This document shows positions 1 through 13,500 of a stretch of 64,000 bases of DNA, one piece after another. The notes beneath the pieces are model-generated. The model saw only the letters and a program-made list of their open reading frames with translations. It made no database searches and was not told the origin of the DNA. Position 1 is the first letter of the stretch. Each line of letters begins with the position of its first letter. The stretch is taken from positions 22,602,943 to 22,666,942 of the forward strand of contig CM039211.1 of NCBI GenBank assembly GCA_008360975.2, read 5' to 3'. The translations under genes and the position numbers were made by a program. The DNA is from Lichenostomus cassidix. Lineage: Eukaryota > Chordata > Aves > Passeriformes > Meliphagidae.

Positions 1-235
1 GAGTTGTGCTTGGAGCAAAAAGTCCAAGTTGGAAGTCCCTGCCAACATATGTTTTTATGGGTCTTTCAAATAATTATTAAAGGTAATTCACTGTTTGGAG
101 AATGGTATCTAATTGTAGGTAATTCTTAACTGCAGATTCACCAGCTATAGGGAAGAATGAAGTACTCTGCCATTTTAGCTAGCACATCTGACCTGCATTG
201 ATGAACATTGTTCACAAATCCTCTATATTTATGAT
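1..235. other. AT-rich spacer, no feature seen
   Basis: Unique-looking AT-rich sequence upstream of the first CR1 fragment. I see no coding signal, LTR end or tandem repeat. Confidence 0.5.
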
Positions 236-1225
236 AAGGGCATACCTCAGGGGTTGGTGTTAGGATCAGTGTTATTTAACAGCCATATTAAATAACAGCC
301 ATGTGGACAATGGAATCAACCCCACCCTCACCAATGTTTCCAACAGCACCAAGTGTGGTGTTGTCAACACACTGCAGGGACAGGATGGCGTCCAGAGGGA
401 CCTTTACAAACTTGAGAGGTAGATCTGATGCAAACCTCGTGAAGTTCAACAAGGTCAAGTACAAGGTCCTGCAGCAGGTCTGGGGCAATGCCAAATGCAA
501 ATACAATCTGGTCAAGAGCAGTGCTGGGATTTTTTAGTGAATTTTGTAGTGTTGGTGGGAAAGAAGCTCAATGTGAGCCAAAAATGTGCAAAAGTAGCCC
601 AGAAATCTAACCATACCTTGGGCTGTATCAAAAGCAGTGTGGCCAGCAGGGTGAGGAAGGGGATTCTGCCCTTCTACTTTGCCCCTGTGGGACCCCACCT
701 GGAGTGCTGCATCCACCTCTGTGGCCTCCAGGATAAGAAGGATGAATACCTCTTGGAATGATTGCAGAGGTGGGCCATGAAGATGATCAGAGTGATGGAA
801 CATCCCTGCTATGAAAATAGCCTGGGCTCTTCAACCTGGAGGAAAGAAGGCTCCAAGAAGATCTTGTAGCACCTTCCAGTACTTGAAGGAGACTGTAGGA
901 GAACTGGAGAGGGAATTTTGGCGAGGACATGCAGTGACAGGATGAGAGGAATGGCTTTAAAGTGAAAGAGGTTAGGTTTAGATTAAATATTGGGAAGAAA
1001 TTCTTAACTGTGATGATGATGAGGCACAGCAACCATCATTCCAGAGACTGGCCAGAGAAATTGTGGCTGCCTTATTCTTGGAAGTATTCAAGGCCAGGTT
1101 GAATATGGCGCTGAGCAACCTGGTTTAGTGAAAAGTGTCCTTGTCTGTGGCAAGGGGCTTGGAACTAGATGAGCTTTAAAATCCCATCTAACTCAAATCA
1201 CTCTTTGATTCTCTGATTCTGTATT
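236..1225 (+). mobile_element. CR1 LINE 3' fragment, plus strand
   Basis: The sequence follows the 3' part of a CR1 non-LTR retrotransposon, from the end of the reverse transcriptase domain to the 3' tail. It includes the usual run about a price-list of conserved CR1 blocks: the 'aacaaggtcaagtacaaggt' stretch near 448, the 'gggaccccacctggagtgct' stretch near 689, and the 'ttcaaggccaggttgaat' stretch near 1087. It ends in degenerate ATTCTATG-type tail repeats near 1200-1225. The reading frame is broken, so this is a dead 5'-truncated copy. CR1 is the dominant LINE of birds and other reptiles. Confidence 0.9.
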
Positions 1226-4200
1226 GAGAACCCCAAATAGCTCTGTACCTCCAACCCACATACAGCATGCTATTCAAACTCTGTCTCTAAAAGAGGTTCC
1301 TGTAATTTGGATCATTCAAGCTATTATAGGATTTTCTTAAAGGGATTTATATTCAAGATCTTATATTCACCATTCCTATTGTCAAGAATGAAGGATGCTC
1401 ACACGAGAACTCCTTGCTGCACTGTTAGATACCAACAGGGACACACAAGTGGTTTCATCACTAGTTCCCAGTAGCTACTGTCTGCAGGCTTCTCCATTTC
1501 AGTGAGCTGGCTGCCTTCATCCTGAAGCCAGGGAATCTGTGCTACACAGCACAGCCCTGGAGGCCCAGCTGTGCATGTGGCATGGTGCACCTACTCAGAG
1601 TAAATCTTACGTGCATCACCCCCTCTTCAACACACAATGGTCTTCTGGCCAGGCCAGGTATTATAGGATTCAATGACGGCAAAATTTGGTTTCCTGTGGG
1701 TCTTGAAAGAAAGGAGTTGTAACCTTGACCTTATATGCTCTTATATTTTTCTTCATTTCTTCTCAGTAACATCTAAGAGACTTCGGACTCCTTTCCTAAA
1801 CACTCTGCTACACTCTGCAGAGAGAAAAATAAGTAGGGTTTAACGATGCAGATCATAAACATTATTATACCACAAAAAAGGAACAAGAAACGTTATTTGA
1901 CCAACCTATAATTAGATCTGAATTTAAACTATTGATAATTGGTTTCCCTTACAGCAATTTAAAGATGATGCAACTTATTCGCAATCAGAATTTGAAGGTA
2001 AACCTCCCCACCTGCATCTCCCAGCACCCACTTCCAGCCCAGCATCGCAGAGCCTGAAGCTCTATGGCTGAATCTGTGCACTCAGTTTGGGTTGGGGCAG
2101 GGAAGCAGATTCAAAGTAATCCCTGCCTGTGTCCAAATGCCAGGCCACACCACAGAGCAGCCTGGCTGCATGCAAAGTAGCTTCCTCTTGGAGAAAGCAA
2201 ACCCAGAATTTCCACTTGATGTGCACACCCGAAGTTCTCCAACCCATTTTTAGGTGCTTGAAGGTTTTCATCACTTCATCTCCTTCCTAAGCTGTGCCAG
2301 TCACTGTCTGCTATGTTTTCCCTAGGAAATTGCTTAGATAGAGGCTTCCTCTATCTCAGAAAGTGAAGAGACTTGTAGTATGTGCTTGACACAAGCCTGG
2401 CTGGCCAGATTTCATCTTTGAGGCAAAAATCAACAGATTTAAAAGTGTCCACAAGTGAAAATACTCAGTGTGTGCTCTAGCTGATAAAGCCCTTGCGGGA
2501 AGACAGTTACATCAGACGCAAACTTTGACTTTGGTGTCTTAGGAACATCCTCCAAATTAAAATCCTGCTGATTTTAAGCAGACTGGTTCTACCTGCTGTT
2601 GACATATTCTTATGCAAGACACACCATGGGGAAGATGAAGGAGAAGTATTCGCCTTATACTTCTGTGCTATAACAGCTCTGTAACAACCAGCATTACAAA
2701 ATCTGCAGTGAAAGGGACCTTAACACTCAATCAGCCCAATGGAGGAAAAAGACTGTCAACTGAAATAGCTGTAAATAAATTCTTATCGGAGTTCTTGAAA
2801 GATGGAAAACTAATTTATACTCAATTCAAGCCACACCTTACAGTATAACTTTAAAACCTGTTGCAAAAGCTAAATGTAATTAATATTTTATCACACCTTC
2901 TCTTCCCTGTTTGATGTCAAAGACTTTACCCCATGATTAGTGCCAAGTAGCAGCAGTGTTCAAAGAAAACCCACTAGGTTCCTGTGCTACCAGTCATGGT
3001 ACCTCACTTTTGTAGTGTATATGAGGCCTGAGCATTTTCTGTTGTTTGATTCTGGGATCAACAAAAGCTAGAGAGACTTACAAGTAAGGTGTCCTTAGTT
3101 TTTCCTTTCTTTTGAGGCTGTTATTTAAAAGTATTCCAACCTCATTAAGGCTTTCCCTCTCAGGGATACTATGCCAAGAGCTCCAGCTGTGGGCCATAAA
3201 AATTAAAGGGCTTGTCATTATCACTCTTATGAGGTAAATTAAACATTTAATGTGTAATATAATTTAACACTCATTCTTCATTAACACTTCCATGTTACAA
3301 CTTTTAGTATGAGCTTTCTCATTTTATGTCCTGTTCAGTAAACAAAAAATATAAAATGTTTAACTCAGTGTCTTATCTAAATTTTTTCATTAAGTTTCTG
3401 CTTTTTTCTTTTACAGCTATACACCTGAGTCAAAGCATCCCACCAAAATGCCCTTAAAATCTCTCAGCCAGAATTATTATTTAAACTGGTTTCACAAATA
3501 AGCCTGGTTTAACTACAAATTAAGCTATGAAATAAAGTGCAACACCCTTAACTGTAGGGTTGTTCAAAAACAGCTACATTTTACAGCATCAGTTCATCTG
3601 CTACACAATGTAAATTTCAAAATCTAGACAAATTCTTACAATTCTCGACTTCAAGCAAGTCAGAGAACAATTAAATAGCAACCTCAAATCAAAAACTTGA
3701 ATTCAAACTTCAGCTTCAGAGGGAGTTTTGTGAGCAGAGTGGTTGCAGTACAGGGACTTTGTTCCACATTAGTATTCAGTATATTCCTCATGTCTGAAAT
3801 AAAACAAAGTATTTTATTAGCAACATCCACATCCAGAACTTCTCGTAGGTTCCATGTCTCATATGCAAAAAGAAACACCCAACTCAGCAACACAGGTGCA
3901 CAGGTAGAAAACAAAACACTGCTGAATACATTTCTGCATTGCCAAATTAATGGCTACTACATAAAAACATATTTAATATTTACATCCTAAAAGGTTTCCT
4001 TTCCTAAATAATTGAGCATTCCAAGTATAATTAATTAATAAGACAGAATTGTGCTTTTGCGACAGAATGTGATGAATTTCTAAACTGGTAAATGCTGAGA
4101 TTGTTACCCAATGCCTCATTCTCTTGTCCCAGGTGCTGGTGCACCCAGGGAGAAGTACAAATTCCCAAATTGCAGCAGTAACAAGTGAGGTTCATTTGCA

Positions 4201-4348
4201 GAAACACAAGTTACAAGAGAGAGGCTCATCATGTTGTGGTGGAGTAGACAAAGAATATTCACAAAAAGTTTTAAATACTCAAATACTTTAACTGCAATGC
4301 AAGAAGTGCTCCATATAGGATAAAGACACTGAGCCTGACCCTCATCTT
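1226..4348. other. Intergenic or intronic sequence, no gene seen
   Basis: Mostly AT-rich unique sequence. Short ORFs on both strands lack length, repeats or splice context that would support them. No LTR ends or TSDs were found. Confidence 0.5.
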
Positions 4349-4848
4349 NNNNNNNNNNNNNNNNNNNNNNNNNNNNNNNNNNNNNNNNNNNNNNNNNNNN
4401 NNNNNNNNNNNNNNNNNNNNNNNNNNNNNNNNNNNNNNNNNNNNNNNNNNNNNNNNNNNNNNNNNNNNNNNNNNNNNNNNNNNNNNNNNNNNNNNNNNNN
4501 NNNNNNNNNNNNNNNNNNNNNNNNNNNNNNNNNNNNNNNNNNNNNNNNNNNNNNNNNNNNNNNNNNNNNNNNNNNNNNNNNNNNNNNNNNNNNNNNNNNN
4601 NNNNNNNNNNNNNNNNNNNNNNNNNNNNNNNNNNNNNNNNNNNNNNNNNNNNNNNNNNNNNNNNNNNNNNNNNNNNNNNNNNNNNNNNNNNNNNNNNNNN
4701 NNNNNNNNNNNNNNNNNNNNNNNNNNNNNNNNNNNNNNNNNNNNNNNNNNNNNNNNNNNNNNNNNNNNNNNNNNNNNNNNNNNNNNNNNNNNNNNNNNNN
4801 NNNNNNNNNNNNNNNNNNNNNNNNNNNNNNNNNNNNNNNNNNNNNNNN
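4349..4848. other. Assembly gap of 500 N
   Basis: Exactly 500 undetermined bases, the round number typical of a scaffold gap of arbitrary length. The true length and content are unknown. Apparent ORFs running through it are artefacts. Confidence 0.99.
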
Positions 4849-6258
4849 ACCCTTCTGTTCTTTAAATATTTTGACAAATTGGAAAGAGACTGTCAAATAG
4901 TTGCACGAATGTATTTTATTTTTGCACTAAATATCTCCCAGTACTTCTGTGAAAGAGCCAGTGGCATGCTGCAAAGAGATTCCTGTCTATAATAAAATTA
5001 GGTGTCAAATAAAAATGAGAAAATGAGAAGATTAGGAAGTTAGATGATTAGAAGATCAGAAATTTTCTTCCTGCTCTTTCATGGAGTTTTACAGGGTACT
5101 TCCAGATATGCTAGACATTTGTTAGCTAGCTGGTCCTTTCCTGTAGACTTCAAATTTTCTGAAGTTTTCTTTCTTTGAGGTTTGAATTAAAGAAGAACCA
5201 AGCAATCCAACCTACAACTGAATGTAATATTTAATTGGTGTACATATACAGTAAGTGCTACATAATGTTAAGCACTCGAAAAAACATATTTGGTGTCTCA
5301 GTTACTCAAGTCTCAACTGCCTCTGTGTGTCAGTTTTATAAAATGAGGATGACAATACCTCCTCAAATTTCAGGAATTTTGAGAAGATTTACTGGTGTTC
5401 AGGATTCACCCAAATGCTCTAAAGATCTGTATTAGCATTCTTCAAACCCACATTTGAATATTACACAATGATTACCTATACACCCTGAAAAAAAAATAGA
5501 AATAACTGAATAGCTGCTTGCAAGACATGAACCACTCATTCTGTTCACCTGCTAAAGAGCTGAGGAAAGAAAGGAAAACAGAACAGGAGATTAGACTAAG
5601 GATAGATACTCCCTCTTAGTACAAGACCATGTGAAAAAAAGAAATCACACTTTTATCACAGAAAAAAGTGATAAAATCTATAGAGATTACTTTGATTCAG
5701 CTAAATTTTGAGGATATTCCCAGATTTTGCAATATCAAAAAATGTTCTTTTCATGCTCTAAGAAATAAAAAATTATACCCAGCTGGCAAGAAAAAACTAA
5801 TAAGACTATGCAATTTAGTCAGTGGGATCATGTTTCTCTATGAGATTTCTTTCATATGCAGTAGACAACAACACACTCCTCTAAGTTCATGTAAGAATTA
5901 GTATTTTTGGTAGCAATAACTTTTGATAACAAAGTTACACTGCTTCATCTAAGTTCATATTTATCATGTTCAGCCTTCCTATCAGATCTTAGATGCCTCA
6001 CCTGTTCACATTTTTAATTGCAACAAATCTAAAAAATACAGGTTGCACTCACCTTGAAGAACGACAGGGCCAAATGCCAACATTATTTTATGGTAAGGAA
6101 AGATAAAAAGTACATTTCATTTTCTGTCAACATGTTTTTCTCTGGGCCTTTGATCCTTCCTTGTGATAAATACTGATAACACCCTGCATTCTGTTATGTA
6201 ATTATACCACTGTTGTCCTCATTAATTAAGGCCCATGCAAGGCTGAACCACTTTTGAT
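4849..6258. other. AT-rich spacer, no gene seen
   Basis: AT-rich sequence with short A runs and no supportable gene or mobile element. It ends at the left TSD of the LTR that follows. Confidence 0.5.
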
Positions 6259-6263
6259 CTGCC

Positions 6264-6849
6264 TGTGCTGGTTTTAACTAGGGTAAAGATAATTATTCTC
6301 CCAGTGGGGCTATATTTTGGATTTGTGCTGAACACAGGGTTGATAACACAGGGATGTTTTTGTTATTGCTAAGCAGGGCTTACACAGAGCCAAGGCCTTT
6401 TCTGCTGTTTGTACTTCCATGCTGGGGAGGAAGCTGGGAGTGCATGGGAGGTTGGGAGGAGACACAGCTGGGACAGGTGACCCCAACTGACCAAAGGGAC
6501 ATTCCAGACCATATTGACATTGTGCTCAGGACATTTAGTGGGGGGAAGAAAGAGGAAGGGAGGAATGCTTGGAGCAATGGGGTTTGTCTTCCCAAGCAAT
6601 CAACATGCATGATGGGCCCTGCTCTCCTGGAGATGGCTGAACACCTGCCTGCCATGGGAAGCAGTGAATCAGTTCCTTGTTTTCCTTTACTTGTGTGCAC
6701 AGCTTTTGTTTTCACTATTAAACTGCTTTTATCTCAACCCATGAGCTTTCCAGCTTTTATCCTTCAAATTCTCTCACCAATCCTGCTGGTGAGGGAGTGA
6801 GGGAGAGGTTGCCTGGGGCTTGGCTGCTGGCTGGGGCTAAACCAAAACA
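6264..6849 (+). mobile_element. Solo LTR, ERVL-like, plus strand
   Basis: A 586-bp element starting TGTGCTGGTTTTAAC and ending GGGGCTAAACCAAAACA, with canonical TG...CA ends. It is flanked by a perfect 5-bp TSD, CTGCC, at 6259-6263 and 6850-6854. An ATTAAA poly(A) signal lies at 6717-6722. The end sequences match the common avian ERVL-type LTR that also appears on the minus strand at 29842-30236 and at 35131 and 39480 in this window. No internal retroviral sequence remains, so it arose by LTR-LTR recombination. The 148-codon ORF inside it is not considered real. Confidence 0.9.
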
Positions 6850-6854
6850 CTGCC

Positions 6855-9564
6855 TCAGTTCTGCACTGAGCTTGTTGGTTCAACAGAGATAGGTGATACA
6901 GCAATTACTTTTTCTTTGAACAGGCAACACTTGCTTTAAAATTTTTAACAAGAGTGAAGATGAACATGAGCTAAAAATCAGAAATAAAGACAAGAAATCT
7001 CAAAAAAAGTCCAAGTTTTGGAGAGTTGAATAAACAACTACTCTCACCATCAGTGTTCTTCCTTCTGCAGAAAACACTTATTCTCTGTGTCAGCAAAAAA
7101 AAAAAAAAAAAAAAGAGAGCAGTTGTCATTAGAAGCCAAGGTAGAATATTTGATATTACCTAAAGATGCTTTACAGTCCATTGCTTTGGCTGATGGGTTA
7201 CAAACACATCTTCTGTAGTGCATATTTCAAATACAAATAGTTCCTTACTAAGCCCATTTGAGTTTCAAAGATACCAATGTATTAACAGATGTCTTGTAAA
7301 AAATGTGAATTGATCCAAGCTTCTTGAGCCCTTAAAATACACAGTAATAAAATATAATGCAATAAATTCCAGATGAGTACTTCCAGTCTTAAGCAAGTTA
7401 TTTTCCCTCCCTCCAAGCAGTAATTGTAACTTCAGCCTCCATGAGGCCCTTTGTGAAAATGGATGACACACTCCTAAGGAAGGCAACACACTGACACAAA
7501 TGTGAGAAAAAATCCATACAAACACCTTCAAATAAACAGGAGGTGTAAATGACCTACCGTTTAGACATCACTTTTTCATGCTTTAGCATCCTGCCATCCT
7601 GAACAAATTCAGAGCAAACTTTTCCTGCCAATCCACAGTACCACACTTAAGAAAGCTCTGAGACCAAAAACAATTTAGAAAGAAGATAATATTCAGTAAC
7701 GTAATCCTGTCTGCAAAAATGGAGTTTTAACATAGATTTGACTGAGTTGAGCCTTGTAGGCACTGCTCTACATGAGGCTTGGGCCAGTGATGTGTGGTCC
7801 CAGCCACAGCCCTCAGTGCCCCATAGAGAAGCACATTACCAAAACCACACACTACCTCTTACCTGCTCCCTGCCCAAACACTGCAAAGGAAGGTCTTTTC
7901 AAACCCTTACGCTCCTCTTCAATTGAAAGATATGTCTCATTTCTATAAAAATCTTCCTGTCATGCAGTTTTGTGAGTTAGGAGTAAGATACATTGCTCCA
8001 GCATCTATAGAAAGAGGATTTCCGTCCGGACTGCAGAATTTACCTTCTTCTCATATGGTGTCCAGCTTCCAAGAATGTTTCCTTTAATGTTTGTAACCAT
8101 CTTTACTACACTACTATCTTCACTACACTATGTTTTAGTAGCTGTGCATGGAAAAGTTAAAAAGGATTCCCACATACTATCCTGAAATATGCGATTTCAT
8201 TATAAACCTAATAAAAAGCTGTCAGAATCATCTTCTTATCATCAGCTGACAGATGTAATCCTGCTCTTTTCACAATTCTCAACGGAATTCTCAATGGATT
8301 TAAGAGCATGAGATACAAAAACCACTAAGGATCAACAAATTCTTCTATCTGCTGCTTTGCCTCTCAGCCCCACAGACACAAATCAGAGCATCTCTGATTA
8401 AAAAGGATGATTAAGTGCATCTCTTATTAAGGAGCCTCCAAGCTGCAATGAGCCCTTCATACACCCTTTCAGCTGCCTCTTTCCTCCACACATCTTATCT
8501 GAATGTTGAACCTCCTTCCTAACTCAATTTCCTGTTTTGGGATTGTTAAAACTTTCCCAACAAGGTTGAAAAAACTGTCATCATAGCTTTGGAGATTTCC
8601 AAACCTCTGAGGAATCTGATCCAGTTTTGAGATGAATCTCACTTTAAGAAGTAGACTGGACTACTTTCAAGATTTCCTCTACCCTAACTTTATCCTAATA
8701 TTTTACATGTCTATCTTTAGCATTTTCTCATCTTTGCTTTGTTGCAGATGCCAAATGTTCCATTTAATTCAAGATCATCAGCTTGGAAGGAAACATTCAC
8801 TTCTTTCATTCCAAACATAAATTAGAAATATCTGCTGAGTCTAAACACCCCTAAAAAGCCAACCAACAGAATAAATAAATGCATCAATCAATCAATCAAT
8901 AAACAAACCACACTTTTAAAATTTTACTATCTGCTTCTATTTTCTATATCTAACCTTGTCTTTGGCTGGAATAATTTTAAGGAAATAAAATAATACTATC
9001 ACTTTTAGGAACTCTGAAGAAGTTTCTGGCTATTTAAGATGTCACCCATGTTAAAATAAAATGTAACTAAAGCAGTTCTTCATATACATTATAAATTTAC
9101 ATGTGAGGAGTAAGTTGTTCTCAGATGAATAGGCAAATACATAAGAGTTATCCATGCACACTTCATTCTTTATCACATGTAATATTAGCTTTGATATAAG
9201 CAGCAACACCCTCTTTTTCCTTTTTGTTTACTCTTAGTAATTCAGCATAGTTTAACTAATGCTTTCAAATGTCTCATCAATAAGAGCCAGCCAACAACCT
9301 TTCATTAAAGTCAATCATAATCTATTTCTTAAAAAACAGTATTACAACTTTACAACTTTTGTCATCATAGAGTACTTCTTGTGTTTCTTATATGAACACA
9401 TCTGCAAAACCTTTTTGAGTACTACACAATGGCACCATAGCTACCATTTATCCGTACTGACTTTCAGCGTTCATTGAAAAACCAATTTAGTCATGCAGGG
9501 TCTGAATTCCTTACTGTTGTGATGGGGGTTCTTAGATTACACAAACCGTCTTTGAATGTCACAG
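6855..9564. other. AT-rich spacer with poly(A) tract
   Basis: AT-rich sequence with a pure A run of 20 at 7095-7114 and a short AATC tetranucleotide run near 8883-8902. No gene or mobile element could be supported. Confidence 0.5.
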
Positions 9565-10018
9565 AGGTGTGGTTATTATTGTTGATAGTTTTAAAGCCTT
9601 GGTTGTGTTGAGTGGTAGTCATTAGGGGGTATAGGAAGGAATTTAACAGGGTGAACTTAAGTTTATAGATGATGATAAGGGCTATTCAGCCTACATGGAA
9701 GACAAGATACTAAGAAGGCTAGGATTTTTCAAATTTGTGTTTATTTTAGTCCTATTTGTCCCCCTAGGGTGGCTGAGGTGATGGCTACTGCAGTTGGTGG
9801 TGTTGAGCTAAGTGCGTGAGATGTTAGGAAGAGAATGGTCATTAGGGAGAATTTCATTAACCAGTGGTTAGGGACAAGCCTTGAAGCACTTCTAGGAATC
9901 ATAAGTGGAATGGTACTAGTCCTAGTTCTATTGTGATTGCTATTGTCACGAGGAAGCATGATGTGGGAAGGGTTAGCTGGATAATGTCTCATTGTCCAGT
10001 AGATCATTCATAAGTCAT
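9565..10018 (-). pseudogene. Numt segment: mitochondrial ND2 fragment
   Basis: Read on the minus strand, this stretch tracks the middle of bird mitochondrial ND2, including the 'ggacaatgagacattatcca' block (about 9975-9994) and the 'aatcctagccttcttagtat' block (about 9710-9729). Frameshifts and a deletion of about 20 bases within the 'ctaaccactggttaatgaaa' region show a non-functional nuclear copy. The left end is uncertain, because similarity fades near 9565. It joins abruptly at about 10018 to a second mitochondrial segment in the opposite orientation. Confidence 0.8.
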
Positions 10019-10541
10019 GGTCGAGAAGAGGAGTAGTGCCCTATTAACAGGGCTTACTGGAAATCAAGCAATGTCATCCACTCTAATAACCTTACTCACC
10101 TTAGTATAGTCTGCCTGCAAAGTAGATACAGGCCTAGCAGAATTAACTGCCTCTACATGAACCCACAGTTCTGACTATTTACATTACCTAAGCCTCCTGC
10201 AATGTTAAAAACCAATGATTACATTCTGCTCCACGGTTATCCTATTGCCCAGCCCAAAATTCCTTTGAAGTAAGACCACTACACATAGGCTCCTAATCAC
10301 CACCCACAGCCTACAATGCCTACTCCTATCATACTATCCCCCTGCCAGAACACTAACCCAAAGGACTGGCATTGACCGAATCTTATCCCCCATTAGTACT
10401 GTTCTGCTGACTACTATCTCACATAATCATAACAAGCCAAAACCACCTGCAATAAAACCACCAACATGAAAAGCAATATCCATCACAACCTTAACCATTC
10501 ATTATCTTAGCCTTCTTGGCCACAAAATTAATAATACTGAC
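10019..10541 (+). pseudogene. Numt segment: mitochondrial ND4L 3' end and ND4 5' end
   Basis: The plus strand follows the end of avian ND4L and the start of ND4, including their characteristic short overlap near 10195-10207 ('cctcctgcaatgttaaaaac'). ND4-like sequence continues through 'ctgctgactactatctcaca' (about 10407) to about 10541. Indels and substitutions destroy both frames, so this is a nuclear pseudogene. It lies back to back with the inverted ND2 segment. Confidence 0.8.
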
Positions 10542-13500
10542 TCTTGGACCAGCAGAGCAAAACCTTACAGTATTCCAATGAGATAGAAAACTATAAGCAA
10601 AACCAAAAGGAAACAGGACCTATTTATCCATTCTGCAGTTTTTCTTCAAAAACTCCATCTTCCCACATTGACTACATTCTCATTCTCTGGATAAATGATC
10701 CCTGCATGCCCAGCCTGAAGGCCCAAACTGGGGGATGCAGAGCTTGGGCCAGAGCTGACATCTTCCCACCACGAACAGGAAGAGGAGACCAGGTTAGGAA
10801 AACCAGGGACAGACCCTGAATTAAACACTAGCAGCTTCTGCTGCCAGCAGTGGGACAGAAATAGGAACTGTGGTGTTTTGGGTCATGCCAGCATATTCCT
10901 TGACATCCAAAGTACAAAAGCAGAAGCGGACATCAACTGTTAAGGCATCACAGTTTGCTCTCCCTCTTTGCTTCCAGCACAGACCAAGCAGACATCCAGG
11001 ACCATGCCTGGCCCAGGTAACCAACAGCCATAGGCATCTCCCTCTCTTAACTGTAGCTTAAAGCCAGTTCTGTACAATGGCCAAATTTAGAAACTTTCTC
11101 TCCACTTACAAAACAAAATAAAAGCAAATATATTAGAAGTGGGGAAAAAAACCCCAGATATAGGACTTTAAATTCACATATGAAAACCAAATTAGAAAGC
11201 AAGCTGGGAAAAAACTGCTTCAAGTGACCCTCATTTATATACTGCTGGGGTTTTTCTACTCAGTAGATACTCCTTACTACAGACTATGTGAGACTTTAGC
11301 ACATTAATGGATTGCTGCTTTATAAACAAGGAGCCAAATTAGCTTTAACAGGCTAAACAATTAACCTTGAAGAATATTTCATGCTTCTAAGCCTAGACAA
11401 ATTATTGTCTGCTCTTAGTTTTGATGAAAATATATATACAAGGTCATTTTTCTGACATAAATCTTGCCTCCAAATCAAAGATTGACTCTTGCTGTTGAAC
11501 TTTACTGTATCTGAAAGCAGAAATTAAGTATATATAAATACATGAAATTATATACATGTGAAGCCTTCTAGGTATAAGAAACTTAGAGTGAATGAAGTTC
11601 TAGTCCCAAAGGAGAGAAAGTTGTTATAGCTGACACCAGTTGGCACTTCTGAAATTTTTAAGGTGTTATTCTATTTGTAGCTAAATTCTGACCTCTGATT
11701 TGAAAACTTTCTTTAGAGAAATCTGAAATGCTCACTCTGTGTGGAAGTGAACTGTAAACAGATATTTTTGTTTTGATCTGAATTTCCTAATTACCAGAAA
11801 TGGATCTGTTTGGTGATATTTAGATAGGATTGCACACAATTTGAAATTTCCCCAAGTTTTAATTTTATTAATGTAGTTACAAGAAGTCCACATTATACCT
11901 CCATAACTCTGGTCTGTGGAGCAAAAGACAGGATATTGTACAGATTTCACTCTTTCTCAGAAGCATAATTGCATGTGTACTAAAATGGTTTATTCCTGAA
12001 TTTACCTTCCAGCTTCCAGAAGTTAATATTTCCAGACCTTTTTGTCCTCTTCTGACCTGTTAAAAATTGCTGTCTGACATCATGAGGTCATCAATCTTGC
12101 AAACACCATGACTGTTTCATGACAACAGCTTTTAGTACGTATAACATTCGCACAGTAATAAATTTTGTAAAAATAATTAATTCTTTTCATCTAAGTTGTC
12201 TTCCATTATGCATAGATGCTCATTTTTGGTGAGCTGTTTAGGACAAGAATTAAAATCAACCTCGTGACACTTATGTTGTGAACTCAGAATGCAAGACCAC
12301 TTAAAATAAATAATCCAGAAGCAATTTACACATGGGACGATGACTATAAAAGCTTGACAAAACAAGCTAGGGAACAAGCTTTCTCTCTTGTAATTGCTTT
12401 CTCTTTCTTTATTCAGTTTTTTCTCTGACTTCATGAGCCTCTTGTTCCATCACAGCAGAAACAAATGGAGGCCTCCTGGTGCTGACTTAATACGTTGTCA
12501 TTTTCTCTTTGGGAAGAAATTAATTTTCTAAAAGAAAAATATATGTAAGATTTTAAAATAAAATACCTAGATGCTTCTTGTCTTTCTTCTTGGTAGATTC
12601 TCCAATGAATCTTCAATCTATGGCTGCTTTTAAGCTCCATTAACAGAAACGCTTTGTAGTTAAACACATCCCCTCTTTTTTTGTCTTGAGTTCCAAATCA
12701 ACTATAATCAAGGATGAGGTTTGAAGCCTGAAAAAATCTTTATGCATCCCTAAACTTCAGATAAATCCATACCTTGGTTTTGCTTTGAACTGTTAAGCCA
12801 ACTTGTGGCCCCATCCAAAACTTCTAGATTTTTGTAAATGTGCAAACATACATAAATACAGAATTAACTCACAGTCATTCTATGCCAGAATGAAAAGGTG
12901 AATATCTTTAATCTTTCTTCTCATAGGGAACAGTTTGAAAATCAGATTTTCAGGAAATTTCATGTGAAAATTTAATGAACTTTCAACTGATTCCTAGGAT
13001 GAGCCCCTCTCTCCCTATTGACTCCAGTAAGAGTCTGAGGAAACCATTCTCTTCTGGGTTTCCAGAGTTCAGAGCAGAACCTTCAGCATGGGAAGGAACA
13101 GAGAGCTACCAAATTCCTCTTTAACTAGGAGAGAGAATTTGTTACACAGGGGGAAGCCTGTGCTAGTGCACGAAAACCCATCTGCCTCTTTGAACCTGCA
13201 CTTGCTGTTCCTGATGGCCTCCAAGAATAGAGAGACCAATTTACATCTATGGGCTTGATAAGGATGTTTATGGGCTGAGAATAGTGAGGTTAGGGTTTTT
13301 TAAACAGAGAAAGCTTATAAACCTCGTTAATGTGTTTCTCACATTGCTTCCTTCTATGCAGATCAAAGAAGAGGAATCTGTTGCAGCCCTGTCAAAATGA
13401 TGTTTGTTCAAGCAAGAGCTGTGCATTTGGGCTTTGAATATTTTCCAGTTCACTCCCCAGGGCATAAATCAAGACGGTGGATGTCACAGCTGCAGCACCT

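Noticed and set aside
4116..4896. Minus-strand ORFs of 253 and 184 codons
   Set aside because: Both run through the 500-N gap; most codons are undefined.
6354..6800. Plus-strand ORF of 148 codons
   Set aside because: It lies entirely within a solo LTR that has an exact TSD.
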